Made by a program: the position numbers and the translations under genes
Shown here: positions 39,285-53,700 of the stretch, piece after piece
Layout of the letters: every line of letters starts with the position of its first letter
Numbering within the stretch: the stretch's first letter is position 1
DNA from: Eulemur rufifrons
Taxonomy: Eukaryota; Chordata; Mammalia; Primates; Lemuridae
NCBI RefSeq assembly: GCF_041146395.1
Contig: NC_090989.1
Coordinates: 251,524,843-251,588,842, forward strand
DNA: 64,000 bases
Reading direction: 5' to 3'
The notes under the pieces: generated by a model
Told to the model about the DNA's origin: nothing
Seen by the model: the letters and a program-made list of their open reading frames with translations, nothing else
Database searches by the model: none

Positions 39285-39400
39285 TTCTTTAGCTGTCATC
39301 CTAGGATCTGGCATATAGTAGATTCTTAATAAATGCCAGATGAATAAATAATGACTAAATGAATTAGTTGATGAGTGAATAAATGAACAATGGAAGAGTA
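39285..39400 (+). mobile_element. L2 tail fragment
   Basis: GGATCTGGCATATAGTAGAT then TCTTAATAAATGCCAGATGAA. Confidence 0.5.
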
Positions 39401-40571
39401 TGTACTGAAATACTCTGAATACTAACTTTTCTTTCTTGGCCTGCAGAAGAAGCAATTCATGCTTCCTTCATCCTAGTCAAAGGAGCCTAATTCTGATAAT
39501 TATGTAGGGACTTCAGCCCTAGTGTTAAGCTTATTTTCCTACTTTTATTCTTACCTCACATCTATTTTTTCACTTATTTTTTCAATGTGTCATGTATTCA
39601 GCCTCAAATCTTATTTCAGGACAAACAGACAAAAAAAAAATCTGTTGATCCTTGGATATACACCTGTTTCCATGCCTTTGTGTCTTTCTTAATGATTTTG
39701 TTCCTCTGCATGGAATGCCGAAGTCTTCTCCACTCCTCCTGACCTTAATAGGCCTGGAAAACTCTAAGGTATATATACTTTAGTTAAGCTCTTTAAATTG
39801 TGAAGAACAGAAGCTCACTAAGGTTACCTCAAATAAAATGAGGTGGGAGAAGGGAGTGGTATGTGCGGGAGATTGTATATGGGTATTATAAATATATAGA
39901 TAACCTAGAATTGGAATTAGAAAGCTATTGGTTCTGAAACAGGTATAGGGACCAACTACTTTCTCTATATCTTTCATGGCTTCTCTATTACTATTAGCAA
40001 CTATGTGTTTCATTCCCTATTCTCCTTTCCCAACCAGCCAGCTTTTCCATGGTCTCTGCCCCCTCATTACTTTAGTGTGTTTCCAGCTCATCATGGCTGC
40101 TCTAGCTTCTGCCGACCTCACAAACATTTTCATCAATGTCTTTATCCAACTACTTGTTCTTTCTGTAGTTTTAGTTCAAACTCTTAGAGAAGGAATCTGA
40201 TTGACCCTAGCTCATCTGTCCATCCTAGGCAATGTCAGTGAGGGACAAGATCCTATGACTCTCTAAGCACCTAAAGCTATGAGCAAGGCAGTTAACCTTA
40301 GAAGGAGGTATTTTCTTTCCTCAGCTCCTCCAGTGCAAGATATAACCTACTTTACTCTAAAGTAACTTCTACATTGTTTCTGGTAAATCTCTTTCTCATG
40401 AATTGTGCAGGAAGGGGCCTCAGATTTCTTCCAGTCCAATGCCTTTATTCAGGGCTGATATTTACATCACAAAAGGTCCTGTCCTTTATAAAAACCTTTA
40501 CTGCAGGGTTTTAAAAATACCATGTTTTTGTGATGGATTTTAAAATACAACACACTTTATATATAACTCTT

Positions 40572-40906
<335 letters not shown>

Positions 40907-41997
40907 TATATATAACTCTTAAAGACCTTGATATAGGGATTTATATTCTGGCCATGATGGAGCAATTCATATTGGACTTGCCCTCCCTCTACAAACAACT
41001 GTAAACCTGAGCACAATATATGGGACAACTGTTTTCAGGCACTGGATAATAGACAACACAGGACAGGGATGCCTGAGGGAAAGAAAACACCCAAAATGAG
41101 TCATATACTTATCCTCGCTCTCTCCTTGGGGACAATTTCTTGATCATGGCTCAGGGAGATGAGATCCAAAGGAGAGCATGATGGTATCAGTGAGATAACT
41201 AAGAAGTTAGAATTAGCAGGCAATAACTTTAAAGAAGCTGTTATAAATATATTTATGGACCTAAAGGAAATACCATTTTAATGGATGTACAGATGGGGAA
41301 TCTAAGCAGAAAAATGGAAAAAATAGAAAAATATAATATGAGAAATGAAAAATTCATTGGATGGGCCTAACAGCTAAATGCGAAGATGGATCCATGGAAA
41401 TTATCCAATCTGAAGAACAGAGAGAAACAAGATTTTTTAAAAATGTAGCCTTCCTGACCTGTGGGAATATATTATATGTATTTGGAACATGTATGTAGTT
41501 GGAATACAGAAGGAAAGAGAAAAGAGGAGGAAAAACATATTTGAAGAAATAATGGTCAAAAATTTCCCAAACTTGGTAGAAAACATATAGCACTATCAAA
41601 ATGTCTGTGAGTCCCAAGCAGGATAAATACAAATAAACCACAAGCTGGTCTCTCGTAGTCAAACTACTGAACACCAAAGATAAAAATAAAGTTTTGGAAG
41701 TAGCCAGAGAAAAATGACACATTGCATATAGGGGAATGATAATGGAATGACATATGTAAATCCCTGAAAGAAAATTGCTGTCAACCCAGGATTCTATATC
41801 CAGCAAAAAATACCACTCAAAAAGGAGGGTGAAATAAATACATTTTCAGATAAACTAAATCTAAGAGAATTTGCCATCATCACACTTTCACTAAAAGAAA
41901 TACCAAAGTAAATTCTTTAGACTGTAAGAAAGTGATACCTTATGGAAAATTGATATATGGGAAAGATCAAAAACTATTGGTAATAGTAAATATGTAG

Positions 41998-42413
<416 letters not shown>

Positions 42414-42634
42414 TGACTGTTTAAAAGCAAAAAATCATTGTTAAGTGGGGTTTATAATATATATACAAATAAAATCTCTGACAACAATAGGGCAAAGGAT
42501 AGGGTGGTGCTGGTAAATTAAATTATGATGTTGTAAGATTATTACATAGTTAAGTATGAAGTGGTATGGTATTTATTCTTAGAAGACCATGGTAAGTTTA
42601 GGATGCATATTGTAAAACTTAGAGCAACCACACT

Positions 42635-42690
42635 TGCATGCATGTGCACGCGCTTGCGTGCATACACACACACACACACACGCAAACAAT
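42635..42690. repeat. Compound TGCA/(CA)n tract
   Basis: TGCATGCATGTGCACGCGC followed by CACACACACACACACAC, largely purine-pyrimidine alternating. Confidence 0.8.
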
Positions 42691-42877
42691 ACAGAGAGGC
42701 ACATCTAAAAAGCCAATACAGAACATAAAATATAACACAAAAAAAATAGTCAATTAACACAAAAGAAAGCAGAAGATGAAGAGAGGAACAACAGCAGATG
42801 GAAAAAAATAGAAAACAAAAAGCAACATGGTAAAGACAACCACACCAATACCTCCAATTAAGAGGCAGAGTTTATGC

Positions 42878-43062
42878 CATCATGCCTGGCTAATTTTTTC
42901 TATATATTTTTAGGTGTCCCGATAATTTCTTTCTATTTTTTTAGTAGAGGCAGGGTCTCGCTCTTGCTCAGGCTGGTCTCGAACTCCTGACCTCGAGCTA
43001 TCCTCCCACCTCGGCCTCCCAGAGGGCTAGGATTACAGGCATGAGCCACCACGCTCGTCCAG
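42878..43062 (-). mobile_element. Alu left arm, truncated, antisense
   Basis: It begins abruptly at ATCATGCCTGGCTAATTTTT, with lemur-type TTTCTATATATTTTTAGGTG, and ends CACCACGCTCGTCC. The poly-T/right-arm end is missing. Confidence 0.85.
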
Positions 43063-43065
43063 TTC

Positions 43066-44060
43066 CCCATTTTTTTTATGGCTGGATAGTACTCCATGGT
43101 ATACATATTTCACATTTCATTAATCCACTCATGTATTGATGGGCACTTGTGTTGTCTCCATGTTTGCAATTGTGAATTTTGCTGCTATAAACATTCAAGT
43201 GCAGATGTCTTTTTTATAGAACGTTCTTTTTTCTTAGGTAAATATTCAGTAGTGGAATTGCTGGATCAAATAGTAGTTTTAGTTCTTTGAAGTATCTCCA
43301 TACTACTTTCCATAGAGGTTGTACTAGTTTGCTGTCCCACCAGCAGTGTGTGAATGTTCCTATCTCGGCATCCACACCAACATTTGTTGTTTTGGGACTT
43401 TTTGATAGAAGCCATTCTCACTGGGGTTAAGTATTATTTCATTGTGATTTCAATTTGCATTTCCCTGATGACTAGAGACGTTGAGCATTTTTTCATATGT
43501 TTGTTGGCGATTAGGCTATCTTTTTTTGAAAAGTTTCTGTTCATGTTCTTTGTCTACTTTTTAATGGGGTTGTTTGATTTTTTTCTTGCTGATTTGCCTG
43601 AGGTTTTTTTTTTTATTTTTTTTGAGACAGAGTCTCACTCTGTTGCCTGGCCTAGAGTGCCGTGGCTTCAGCCTAGCTCACAGCAACCTCAAATTCCTGG
43701 GCTCAAGTGATCCTTCTGCCTCAGCCTCCCAAGTAGCTGGGACTACAGACATGTGCCACCATGCCCAGCTAATTTTTTCTGCATATTTTTAGTTGTCCAG
43801 CTACTTTCTTTCTATTTTTAGTAGAGATGTAGTCTCACTCTTACACAGGCTGGTCTTGAACTCCTGAGCTCAAATAATCCTCCCCGCTCAGCCTCCTAAA
43901 GTGCTAGGATTAGATATGGGAGCCACCGCGCCTGGCCCTGAGTTCTTTATAGATTCTAGTTATCAGCCCTTTATTGAATGTATGGCATGCAAATATTTTC
44001 TCCCATTCTGTAGGTTGTCTGTTCGCTCCAATGATTGTTTCCTTGGCTGTGTAGCATCTT
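43066..44060 (-). mobile_element. L1 ORF2 3' part, antisense, split by an Alu
   Basis: GGCTGGATAGTACTCCATGG, GTTTGCTGTCCCACCAGCAG, GTTCTTTATAGATTCTAG and TCTCCCATTCTGTAGGTTGTC are the reverse of L1 ORF2. An Alu lies at 43603-43936. No open frame of useful length. Confidence 0.9.
43603..43936 (-). mobile_element. Lemur-type Alu, antisense, inside L1
   Basis: Poly-T, GCTTCAGCCTAGCTCACAGC, then CCACCGCGCCTGGCC. A short CCTGAG duplication flanks it (43597-43602, 43937-43942). Confidence 0.93.
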
Positions 44061-44390
44061 TAAATTCTTAATTGGTATTTCACATTATAAAAGTAGTGCA
44101 CATTCACATTAAAAATATTAAAACCATGACAGTGAGTATATGGCAAACAATATTAATCCCCCACCCCATAATTCTCCCCCAGTCACACTGCCTGGACAAA
44201 CCACTGTCAACAGATTCTCTATATTCTTCCAGAAATTTTACATGTATATGCAGATACACATACACACATATTCGTAAAATAAACAGATGGAGCATCTTTT
44301 CCTATAACTTGCTTTTTTATTTGACAATATATATTAGTGAGCTCTCCATAACAATACATAAAGTTTTACTTCATTCTTTTTATTTTATTT
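44061..44390 (-). mobile_element. Old L1 3' UTR-like fragment, antisense, left piece
   Basis: TAATTGGTATTTCACATTAT and TGCTTTTTTATTTGACAATAT recall L1ME-type 3' UTR. Continuation-like sequence appears at 44640-44748 and 45087-45290, after later insertions. Confidence 0.45.
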
Positions 44391-44394
44391 ATTT

Positions 44395-44635
44395 TAAAAA
44401 TAATATACTATTTTTAATTGACAAATAAAAATTGTGTATATTTATCACGTACAACATGACACTTTGAGATATGTATACATTGTGGAATGGCTAAATTGAG
44501 CTAATTAACATGTGTATTACCTCATATATTTATAATTTTTTGTGGTGAGAACACTTAAAATCTACTCTCAGCAATTTTTAAGAATACAATACATTGTTAC
44601 AATAGTCACCACGTACAATAGTCATTCTTATAAAA
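44395..44635 (-). mobile_element. L1MB/L1MA-type 3' end, antisense
   Basis: TTTTAATTGACAAATAAAAA, GTATACATTGTGGAATGGCT and GTGAGAACACTTAAAATCTAC are the L1MA/MB 3' end in its usual reversed wording. Confidence 0.85.
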
Positions 44636-44748
44636 ATATGCATATTATCATTGAATTGCTATAATAATTTATTTTATATTATTTCATTTATTTAACTAGG
44701 CCTCTATTGATGAATATTTAGAGTTTTTTCCATTTAAAAAATATTACA

Positions 44749-45085
44749 GGCCAGGTGTGGTGGCTCATGCCTGTAATCCTAGCACTCTGGGAGGCCGAGG
44801 CGGAGGATCATTTGAGCTCAGGAGTTTGAGACCAGCCTGAGTAAGAGCGAAACGCCCCTGCCGCCGTCTCTACTAAAAATGGAAAGTAATTATCTGGACA
44901 ACTAAAAATATATGCAAAAAATTAGCATGATGGTGCATGCCTGTAGTCCCAGCTACTGGGGAGGCTGAGGTAGGAGGATCGCTTGAGCCCAGGAGTTTGA
45001 GGTTGCTGTGAGCTAGATTGACACCATGGCACTCTAGTCCGGGCAACAGAGTGAGACTCTGTCTCAAAAAAAAAAAAAAAAAAAT
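44749..45085 (+). mobile_element. Lemur-type Alu, sense
   Basis: GGCCAGGTGTGGTGGCTCAT to GAGTGAGACTCTGTCTC and poly-A. It contains CAGCCTGAGTAAGAGCGAAAC and an imperfect flanking ATTACA duplication. Confidence 0.93.
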
Positions 45086-45299
45086 TACAAATAATGCTGC
45101 AGCAAGCAGTTTTGTACATACATCTTATGCAGGTGTGAGTATTTCTATAGGAAAAATTCAAGAAAGTGGAGTTGCTGAGTTGAGGGGTATATACATTTTA
45201 AATTTTGGTAAATATTGCCAAATTACCCTAGAAACAGTCTGCATCAATTGGCACTCCCACAACAATGTATGATAGTAGTTTTTATCCTGCATGCCACTG

Positions 45300-45840
45300 T
45301 TTAAATATGTTGATATCTCTTTCAACTACAAACACTTATTGAATGCCTTCTGTGAGTTTTAGACACTGCACTAGGCTCAGGAGTTTGAAATGTATTCAGT
45401 GTAGCTGGAGGAAGATCTGTTGGGGAATTGCTGTTCCTTTGGGACTAAGAGCTTTTACCCTTTTAGAAATGGAAACTACAAGCTGGTGAGGTATTTAGTT
45501 TCAATTTAGCTTAATGGAAACCTGTTAGTGAGTTTTAAAATAAGGACCAAGACAACTGAAATGGTAAACAAAGTCTCTTGGGCTCCAGGAAGGAGGAAGC
45601 AGCATCTGTGGGTTTGCATGCTTCGAAGAGCCCCTCTTTCCAGGAACAATAATGTTTCAGCATTGAACTTCTGGATGGAGATGTAAGCTGCTGAAGACTC
45701 TAGTCATCCCTGGGGATGGGGAGGGGGGTGCTTTCTAGTAGGCAAAGGGCCACACAGATCTTTTGTGCTGAGGGCAGAGCACGGTCTTTAAATGGGAATG
45801 TAATGCCGTCAGCCATCATTTACTGGGCACACACTCTGGC
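45300..45840. other. Intronic sequence with an L2 tail trace
   Basis: AACACTTATTGAATGCCTTC (45329 onward) is a reversed L2 tail. The rest is unrecognised. Confidence 0.4.
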
Positions 45841-46065
45841 CAGGTGCACATAAAATGCTCCACATTATGTACTTTATGTGCATTGATTCATTTAATCCTC
45901 ATAGCAAGCCTATGATTATCTGAGAGGGTGTCATTATGACGCCCATTTTAAAGACAAGGATGCTGAGGTTCAGAGAAGACAACTAACTTGCCAAAGGTCA
46001 TAAAACTAGCAGGTAGCAGAGTGGAGACTCAAACCCAGGTATGGTTGACTTCAAAGCTCATGTTG
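45840..46065 (-). mobile_element. MIR, antisense
   Basis: ATTCATTTAATCCTCATAGC, GAGGTTCAGAGAAGACAACT and AACTTGCCAAAGGTCATAAAAC form a clear reversed MIR. Confidence 0.85.
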
Positions 46066-46116
46066 GGCTCCATGGCTTCATCTGATCACATACTGATTTT
46101 TAAAATATTATATCTT

Positions 46117-46460
46117 GGCCGGGCGCGGTGGCTCACGCCTGTAATCCTAGCACTCTGGGAGGCCGAGGTGGGCAGATCGTTTGAGCTCAGGAGTTCGAGA
46201 CCAGCCTGAGCAAGAGCGAGACCCCACCTCTACTAAAAATAGAAAGAAATTATATGGACAGCTAAAAATATATATAGAAAACATTAGCCGGGCATGGTGG
46301 CGCATGCCTGTAGTCCCAGCTACTCGGGAGGCTGAGACAGGAGGATCGCTTGAGCTCAGGAGTTTGAGGTTGCTGTGAGCTAGGCTGACGCCACGGCACT
46401 CACTCTAGCCTGGGCAACAGAGTGAGACTCTGTCTCAAAAAAAAAAAAATAAAATAAAAT
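46117..46460 (+). mobile_element. Lemur-type Alu, sense, young
   Basis: GGCCGGGCGCGGTGGCTCAC start and a complete lemur-type body. It is flanked by AAAATATTATATCTT at 46102-46116 and 46461-46475. Many CpGs are intact. Confidence 0.95.
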
Positions 46461-46684
46461 AAAATATTATATCTTTATATTAATAATGGGGAACAGCTTA
46501 ATAATTTTTTATTTCCTTATTTAGCCCTAAAATATGCTCAGGGACAAATAGATCACTTACACTGTTCAGTGGGTCATGAACTAAAACAGGTCTAAATGCA
46601 GGTAAATGCCCAGTAACTGGTAATAAATCCTCTGTTACATTGACCAGAATTTTTGTTTTCAGTGTATCCTTCCATTGACCATGT

Positions 46685-46835
46685 CATTTGATACGAACCA
46701 TTCTCAGTATCCTTGTCTTTAAAATGGGAACAGTTTTACCTTCATTGCAAGGAAGCTGTGAGGATTGGGTATAATGATTGTACAATGCCTAGCAGGATGC
46801 CTGGACATCAGTCAGCACTCACTAGATTGCAGCCA
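46685..46835 (+). mobile_element. MIR fragment
   Basis: TATCCTTGTCTTTAAAATGGG and GCTGTGAGGATTGGGTATAATG. Confidence 0.65.
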
Positions 46836-47575
46836 GGATGGTGATGATGATCATCAACTGGTCTCTGCCTCCTCCCTCCCCTATCCCCTCTGCAGATTAT
46901 GCCAGGCTAATAGACTTCAAACTTGTGCTCTTGGTATGTCACTGCTGTACACGAGAATGTCTCTTGTCAGCTATCTCATTCTCTTCCGGCTCCTTTCCAC
47001 AGTTTTCCAGACTTCTTTGGGACCCACTCTCTGCCCTTTGGCTTCCTTAAATGTTATAGGACAGATTGAGTGGGGTTGCACTGAGGGCTGCTTATGGAAA
47101 GGGACAGTCCTGAGGGCTGGGCCAAGCTAGGAAGGATATTAACCTAAATATCATCCAAAAGTGTGCTGAGCCAAGAGGATAATCCAAAACTATGCTGGAA
47201 GAACAAGGCAGTTAGAGGCCCAGAGAGGCAGCATGTTGGTGGGGTAGTGGGACCCACGTAGAGGCTGGCCTGACAGAAGAGTATTAATTGCAGCCAGACA
47301 TCATGGTTGGTAGTAGTGAGGGAAAGGAGCAAGATGCAGTGATGTCAATGGTTCAGGAAAGAAATCCTGTGAACACTGAGAAAGATAGGAGACATTTTAT
47401 GTGGGCAGCCCCTCCTAGGTGGCCACTGGCACCTGCCCAAGGCTCAGGGAGCATATCTGACCACCAGGCACACAGACCCAGTCTCCTTGCTTACCTGGCT
47501 CTTTCCTACATAAGCTTTGGGAGAACTGTTAAGTGTCTGAGTGTGGCTGTGGGAGAGAAAGAGTAGGAAATGAGG
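46836..47575. other. Intronic sequence, nothing recognised
   Basis: No supported exon or repeat. Confidence 0.5.
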
Positions 47576-47579
47576 CAGG

Positions 47580-48640
47580 TACCATGTTAGGGAGCTTTGG
47601 CTGGAGAGCTCTTGGAGACTTTAAAACAGGAGAGTAACATGATCAGATTTATGTTTTAAGAAGATCACTTATAGACAGTGATTAAGAGTTTGGGTTCAAA
47701 TCCTGGTCAACTTTGGGTCAGTTGCTTGATCTCTCTATGCCTCAATTTCCTTATCTGTAGAGTAGGAATAATGATACCTCCTACCCCACAGAGTGGTTGT
47801 GGAGATTAAATGAGATAATGTGCATAAATAGCTTAGTAAATGACTGGCCCACAGTAAGTGCTCAGTAGCTGAAAATGATGATAATGATGTAATTATTAGA
47901 GTGGAAAGAGACTGGAGTCAGGGAGATCATATGTATTAATAGTTAGGCAAAGATAGTAAGCTTGAATTAGGGGGGTGTAAATGGAGAGGATAGTTATGAA
48001 AGATATTAAAGAAATAGAACTGTTAGACTTTGAAATAGAATGCTAATGAGAGGGTGAAGAAAAGGCAGGCATCTTTAATATTAGTAGTTCCAGTTTCCAA
48101 CCTGGATGGCTAAATGGATAGTGGTGCACTTGAGGGAATACTGGAGGAAGTGGCAGTTTGGGGTGAAAAAAAGAACATAATGAGGTTGGTTTGTAAGGTA
48201 GTTTGAGTACTCTGTCATCAGTTTGGATATGAGATTCTGGGAAGTCTAAACTGAAGAAATAGGTTTGAGCTTTACCACAAGATGGAAGATAAAGCTATGA
48301 GCAGGGAAGAGTACCCAAGGGGAGTGTGTAGGATAATAAGACCAGAGCATCAAGCATATAGCCCTGGAGGGGTCAAGAATATTGAGAAGGAGACATTGGA
48401 GAGATTGGTGACATGAAAAAGAAGGTGGAGAAGTTTCAAGAAGGAGGCAGGGAGCCCTCAGCAACAGCAGATCCTGTAAGAGAACTGAGACGTGACAACT
48501 AAACAGCTGAGTTGTTACTGGTGACCTTTATAAGGAGAGGTGAACTCCATCCAAGTGCTAGGCTCTGTGCTAGTGGTCCAAAGATGAATAAGACACAATT
48601 TCTGCCCTCATGGTGCTCACATGGGGATCTGTAACAATGA
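47580..48640 (-). mobile_element. L2, antisense, split by a MIR
   Basis: GAGTAACATGATCAGATTTATG at the start, GGAGACATTGGAGAGATTGG and CCCTCATGGTGCTCACATGG later, are reversed L2 wording. A sense MIR sits inside at 47661-47885. Borders are uncertain and the middle is strongly eroded. Confidence 0.55.
47661..47885 (+). mobile_element. MIR
   Basis: GATCTCTCTATGCCTCAATTTC, GAGATTAAATGAGATAATGTG and CACAGTAAGTGCTCAGTAGC form a well preserved MIR. Confidence 0.88.
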
Positions 48641-50019
48641 GGATAGAAGAATGCTCTACTGTGAAGAATTTCAGACTGGGACATCTGTTGTCCCATTGAT
48701 CAGCAGGGCTAAGCTGTCTGCCATGGTGGGTTGGGTGGATTTCCTCTTCCTGGCTTACTCCTTCATAGACATCCTCCCTCGGCCAAATAGAATGACCTAT
48801 CCAGGAGAAAAGGACCGTCTTTTGTCAATAGCCCAAGAATGATGGGTCTTGCTGGAATTGTCAAGCTGCCTCCCAGGTGTACTGCAGTGTTCTGCTTCTT
48901 TCATGACATTGCCCCCTTCTGTAGACCAAACTCAGAGAAAACAGTGTCTATTTGAATATACATTTGATCCTTCATTTCACAACAGCCAGTACTTGTTTTC
49001 GTGGTGGAAGGTAGAGGGTAGCCTTGCTCAAAGTGAGGAAAGGAAGAGTAAAGGAAGGTAGGAGAAAGGTGGTAACATGTCAGGAGGAGTTAGATAAAGG
49101 ACTAGCAGAGGCTAGTTGGGCAGTTTTGTTAGGCAGAGACAGTGGGAGCAGGGAGGGAAAAGGGGAAGATGACATTCCTGGCAAGAGAAATAATAACAGC
49201 AAAGGTAGAGAGGTAGAAAAGCACAGGCCAGGCTCAGGGACTTGTGGGACTGTACCCCAAACTCCTAGCACATGAGGGGTGGAAGAACAGGCTGGAATGG
49301 AGACTTGGAGCCAGATGATAGAGTTCTGAGGGCCAGGGGAGGGAGGTTGGGCTTTCTTCTTCCATGGTTTGAAGGCTTCTGGGAGGAGCCATCAAAAAGC
49401 CTTTTAGAAATTCAGTCTTGTCTGTCTCAAGCTTCTCCTTCTGGAAGACCAGGGGCCCAAAGTGGCAGCCTGACATTCAATCTACTTTGCCATGGTTGGG
49501 AAGTCAGGGCTGTAGCTGATTTCATTGGCCTGTTTTGCATTTATTATAGTGTGGCTTTTATAGTGTGTTAATTGAAATATTTCCAACTGCCAAAAACAAT
49601 TACACTCAAATTGCCTTGTCAGTTCTTTTATTGCCAGATAAATGTTTTACAGACATATTTACAGGGGGCAGTGGTAACTGGATCTCGTTTTCTATTTAAG
49701 GCTGGTGGTTTGGGTTGGGATTGGCCCTCCAGTGCTCTGTTGTGGGCTGGAAAGTTTTTGCACGTTGTAACACTTCCATCCTGTTACCTTAGGGATCAGA
49801 GGCCCTTCAAAGGAAAGCAGCTTTCTGGCTCATGTGGCTTAGCCTCAGAGAAGGGTTCCCATCACTGGAAACCTTGGAAACCTGGCAGAAATCTGAATCC
49901 TGCTGCTCACCCTACCAGCAACAATCCCTGCCCAAGCTGAGACATACTTTTCTCTTCCTCTGGAATCCCTTTCCGCCCTTCCAACCACCAAGCCTCTCCC
50001 AAAGACCCTACCATGTCAG

Positions 50020-50155
50020 AGTCGTAAGAGCCCATCTAGTCTAACTCCTCCTTCGTTTTGTATTTGGGAAACCAAGGCTCAAATTCTTCCCCCAGATCAC
50101 ACACATGGTCAGTGACAGAGCTGGGAGCAGAGGCCTCTTTCTAATGTGCCATGCT
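50020..50155 (-). mobile_element. MIR fragment, antisense
   Basis: AACCAAGGCTCAAATTCTTC and CAGTGACAGAGCTGGGAGC in reversed MIR wording. Confidence 0.6.
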
Positions 50156-50329
50156 GCCACCAATGTGTGCCCTTTGGCTCCTCTGCTGCTTTGACCCCTC
50201 CTTCAGTGCTCTAGGCTGCTCCTTCCAAGAGCCCCCCCAACCCCTCACATCTCCAGCCCCACTGATCTCCCTTGAGCTTGATCATCTGAAACACCTATTT
50301 CTCCTGTATAGGTGGGATTCTTGTTTGTT

Positions 50330-50740
50330 TGTTTAGTGGAACAGTTTACTGTCTCTGTCACTGTTATTCTCTTGCCTTTGTACATGATGCTTTCTCTTTC
50401 TGAAAAACATTTTATCCACCTAGACAATGCATGCTTGTCCTTTGACACCCAGCTAAGACAGGGCCACTTCTGGAAGCCTTTTCTGTGCAACCCAGGCTGG
50501 GTAGGTGCCCCTGTGCACTTCCATTATGCCCTGTGTACACTCATCTCTATTGCTGCCACAGAACTGGCTTTCAAAGGAACACATAGTGAGTGATGAGCAT
50601 TGATCACACTAATCTGTCCTCCACGGACCCTGAGCAAACTGGGATAGGGACCTCATCTTTCTTTGCCTTTGTCCCACTGCTTAAGTTAGTACCCGACACA
50701 TAAATAGAATGTTTATCAAATTAAATTGAGCATGCTGCAC
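50330..50740 (+). mobile_element. L2 3' end
   Basis: TTTGACACCCAGCTAAGACA, TTCTGTGCAACCCAGGCTGG then GTAGGTGCCCCTGTGCACTT and TAAATAGAATGTTTATCAAA in L2 order. Confidence 0.75.
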
Positions 50741-50875
50741 TTGGGAACATAAAATTTAAGCATGTTAGAACTGGAAGGTCATCACATCCAATCCTATGCA
50801 TTTTACTGATGAGAAAACTGAAGCCCAGAGAGAAATGACACTTTTCCCAGGGTCATGAAGACTAATGGGTTTGAT
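50741..50875 (-). mobile_element. MIR fragment, antisense
   Basis: TTACTGATGAGAAAACTGAAG then CCCAGAGAGAAATGACAC. Confidence 0.65.
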
Positions 50876-50879
50876 AGCA

Positions 50880-51010
50880 TTCATTCATTCATTCATTCAG
50901 TATTTTGAACACTTACTATGTTCTGAGCATCGGTCTAGTTGCTGAAGATACAGAAGTGTTGAAAGCGTATAAAAGCACCTGCTCATAAAGAGCATATATT
51001 CATTCCAAAC
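50880..51010 (-). mobile_element. L2 tail, antisense
   Basis: TTCATTCATTCATTCATTCAG then GAACACTTACTATGTTCTGA. Confidence 0.65.
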
Positions 51011-51388
51011 AAGTGTTTATGAATATTATCTGCATTTGAAATCCCCTTATTGCCTAGGGACAGGGCTGAGCACTTAGAATATGCTTTAAAAATATTTGTT
51101 GAACTAGTTGCAAATAAGAAATTCCCGGTGCTAAGTTACTTGGTTGCTCTTCATGGGTCAGTCTCACTGATGCTGAAATGGGATTGCCTCAGGTACAGGA
51201 CCTCTTTGGCTGGGCTAAGAAGAACATGTTACCACTTAGAGTGCCACGGAGACTGTTTCTGAGGCTTGGGAAAGCTCTATGTCCTTTGTCTGTGAGGTCC
51301 CTGGGCAGAAGCCTCCATGTGATACTATTTATGATATTTCCATGTCAGTTCACTTATGACTTACCTTCTGTTTCTGTTCTTCATTCAG

Positions 51389-51421
51389 AGCACCAGCATG
51401 GGCAGAGGAACCAGGAAGAGA
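51389..51421 (+). CDS. DNAI1: DNAI1 coding exon 2
   Basis: This micro-exon of 33 nt encodes STSMGRGTRKR. It is framed by a good pyrimidine-rich acceptor (tctgttcttcattcag) and a perfect gtaagt donor. Human DNAI1 has SISIGRGTRKR here by memory, so GRGTRKR is unchanged. It is phase 0 at both ends, so skipping it would remove 11 residues without a frameshift. It follows an 18.2 kb intron. Confidence 0.93.
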
Positions 51422-51469
51422 GTAAGTGCTGAGCCCACCACAGTCTCTCAGCAAGATGCTAAATACTTT

Positions 51470-52190
51470 TTTCTATTGAAAATATTATTTACATATTTTT
51501 AGAAAATTCAAACAAACTAAAAGAAGAATGTTAAAAATCACCCTTAAGCCTCCCACCCTAGAATAACTTTAGTTCATATGTGATGTTATATCCTCTGAGA
51601 TATTTTTATGCATATATAAAAACGACACATATTTATTTTTAAATGGAATCAAACTGTATATGTTATTTTATAACCTGTTTTTCAAATAAATATTTAGAAT
51701 GTCTTTCACTGCTAATAAATATACTTTTATGGCATCATTTGAAATTTCTGCATAATATTTTACTTTATGTTCTTTAAGGCCATACCATAATTTGTTCACC
51801 CATGCCACATTGTTAGACATTTAGATGTTTCCTTTTTCACTATTATGATCAATCCTCTGATAAATATCCATACATGTAAATCTTGGGCATGTCCTTGGTT
51901 ATTTCCTTGTTATAAATTCCTACATGTAGAAATTTGGGTAAGAATATAAACAGTTATTAGGCTGTTTTCAAATTGAAATTTTGTAAATATTTCAAATATT
52001 TTCAAATTGCTCTTTAGATAGGTTGTGCTAATTTGTGGGTGCCCGTTTTCCCACAACCTCACCAACACTGGATATTCATTTTCTTTGGTTGTTTGTTTTA
52101 TAGTTTTGCCAATTTTATAGCAAAAAATGCATTATTTTATTTTACATATCTTTGATTGCTAATGAGAGTGACCATTTAAAAAAATATGTC
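51470..52190 (-). mobile_element. Old L1 3' UTR-like relic, antisense
   Basis: AT-rich sequence with ATATGTTATTTTATAACCTG, CATTGTTAGACATTTAGATG and CTCACCAACACTGGATATTC recalls old L1ME-type 3' ends. It lies 50 bp after DNAI1 exon 2. Confidence 0.5.
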
Positions 52191-52740
52191 ATGAACCACT
52201 TTGGCAGGGTGTTTAACTGTCTACCAAGGAAAGGCAAAACTTCTAGCCCTTGATTTTTCTTTTCTCCAAATGTGAGGGAATGTGAGGCTTCAAGTAACTA
52301 AGTACAGAGAATATTGCTCCAAGGGTAGCCTTACGGTGGCAGACTGGAAGGTAAAATATAAATTAGAGTTGAAGTACAGCTTGGCATCCTTTCTTGATGT
52401 CTAAGCCACTTTGCATAGAGCCCTGCCCTTGGCAGTTGGCCCTGAACATTGGCCTCTGGGCTTTATGGAGGGCAGTAGGAAGGAGCCAGTTCTTCTGGTC
52501 TCACCACTAGAGCCAAAGGCCCATCACAATATTTTAGCTAAGCCCTGACCTCCAGGGTGGAAGTGGCCATGATCTTTCAGGCAGAAAACTCTGTCCTGAG
52601 CAGCTCCTTTGGACTCTTCCATGAGTCGTACATTTTGGATTCTATGTACAAGGGGCAGAGCTTGGCTTCTGAAAGGATTTGTGAATGAAGGGGTTTCCTG
52701 AAGCCATGCTTGCTTGTCCAAGCAGATCAGGTGCTCCTGA

Positions 52741-52872
<132 letters not shown>

Positions 52873-52875
52873 TAG

Positions 52876-53217
<342 letters not shown>

Positions 53218-53379
53218 TAGATGAGATCACTTTTAAACTGAGGTCCTTCACTGGAATCCTGGGATTTTACATGGAATTTTCCAGAGATTTTTAAAATTTC
53301 TTTATATGGCTCCCTTGCAGTCTTACCAATTGCAGTGTCTTGAGTGCCCCACAGAGCCACTCTTTTCAAGAATCTTGAA

Positions 53380-53700
<321 letters not shown>

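Noticed and set aside
43354..43710. 118-codon frame in the L1 region
   Set aside because: It is antisense to L1 ORF2 and runs into the inserted Alu, so it is a chance frame.
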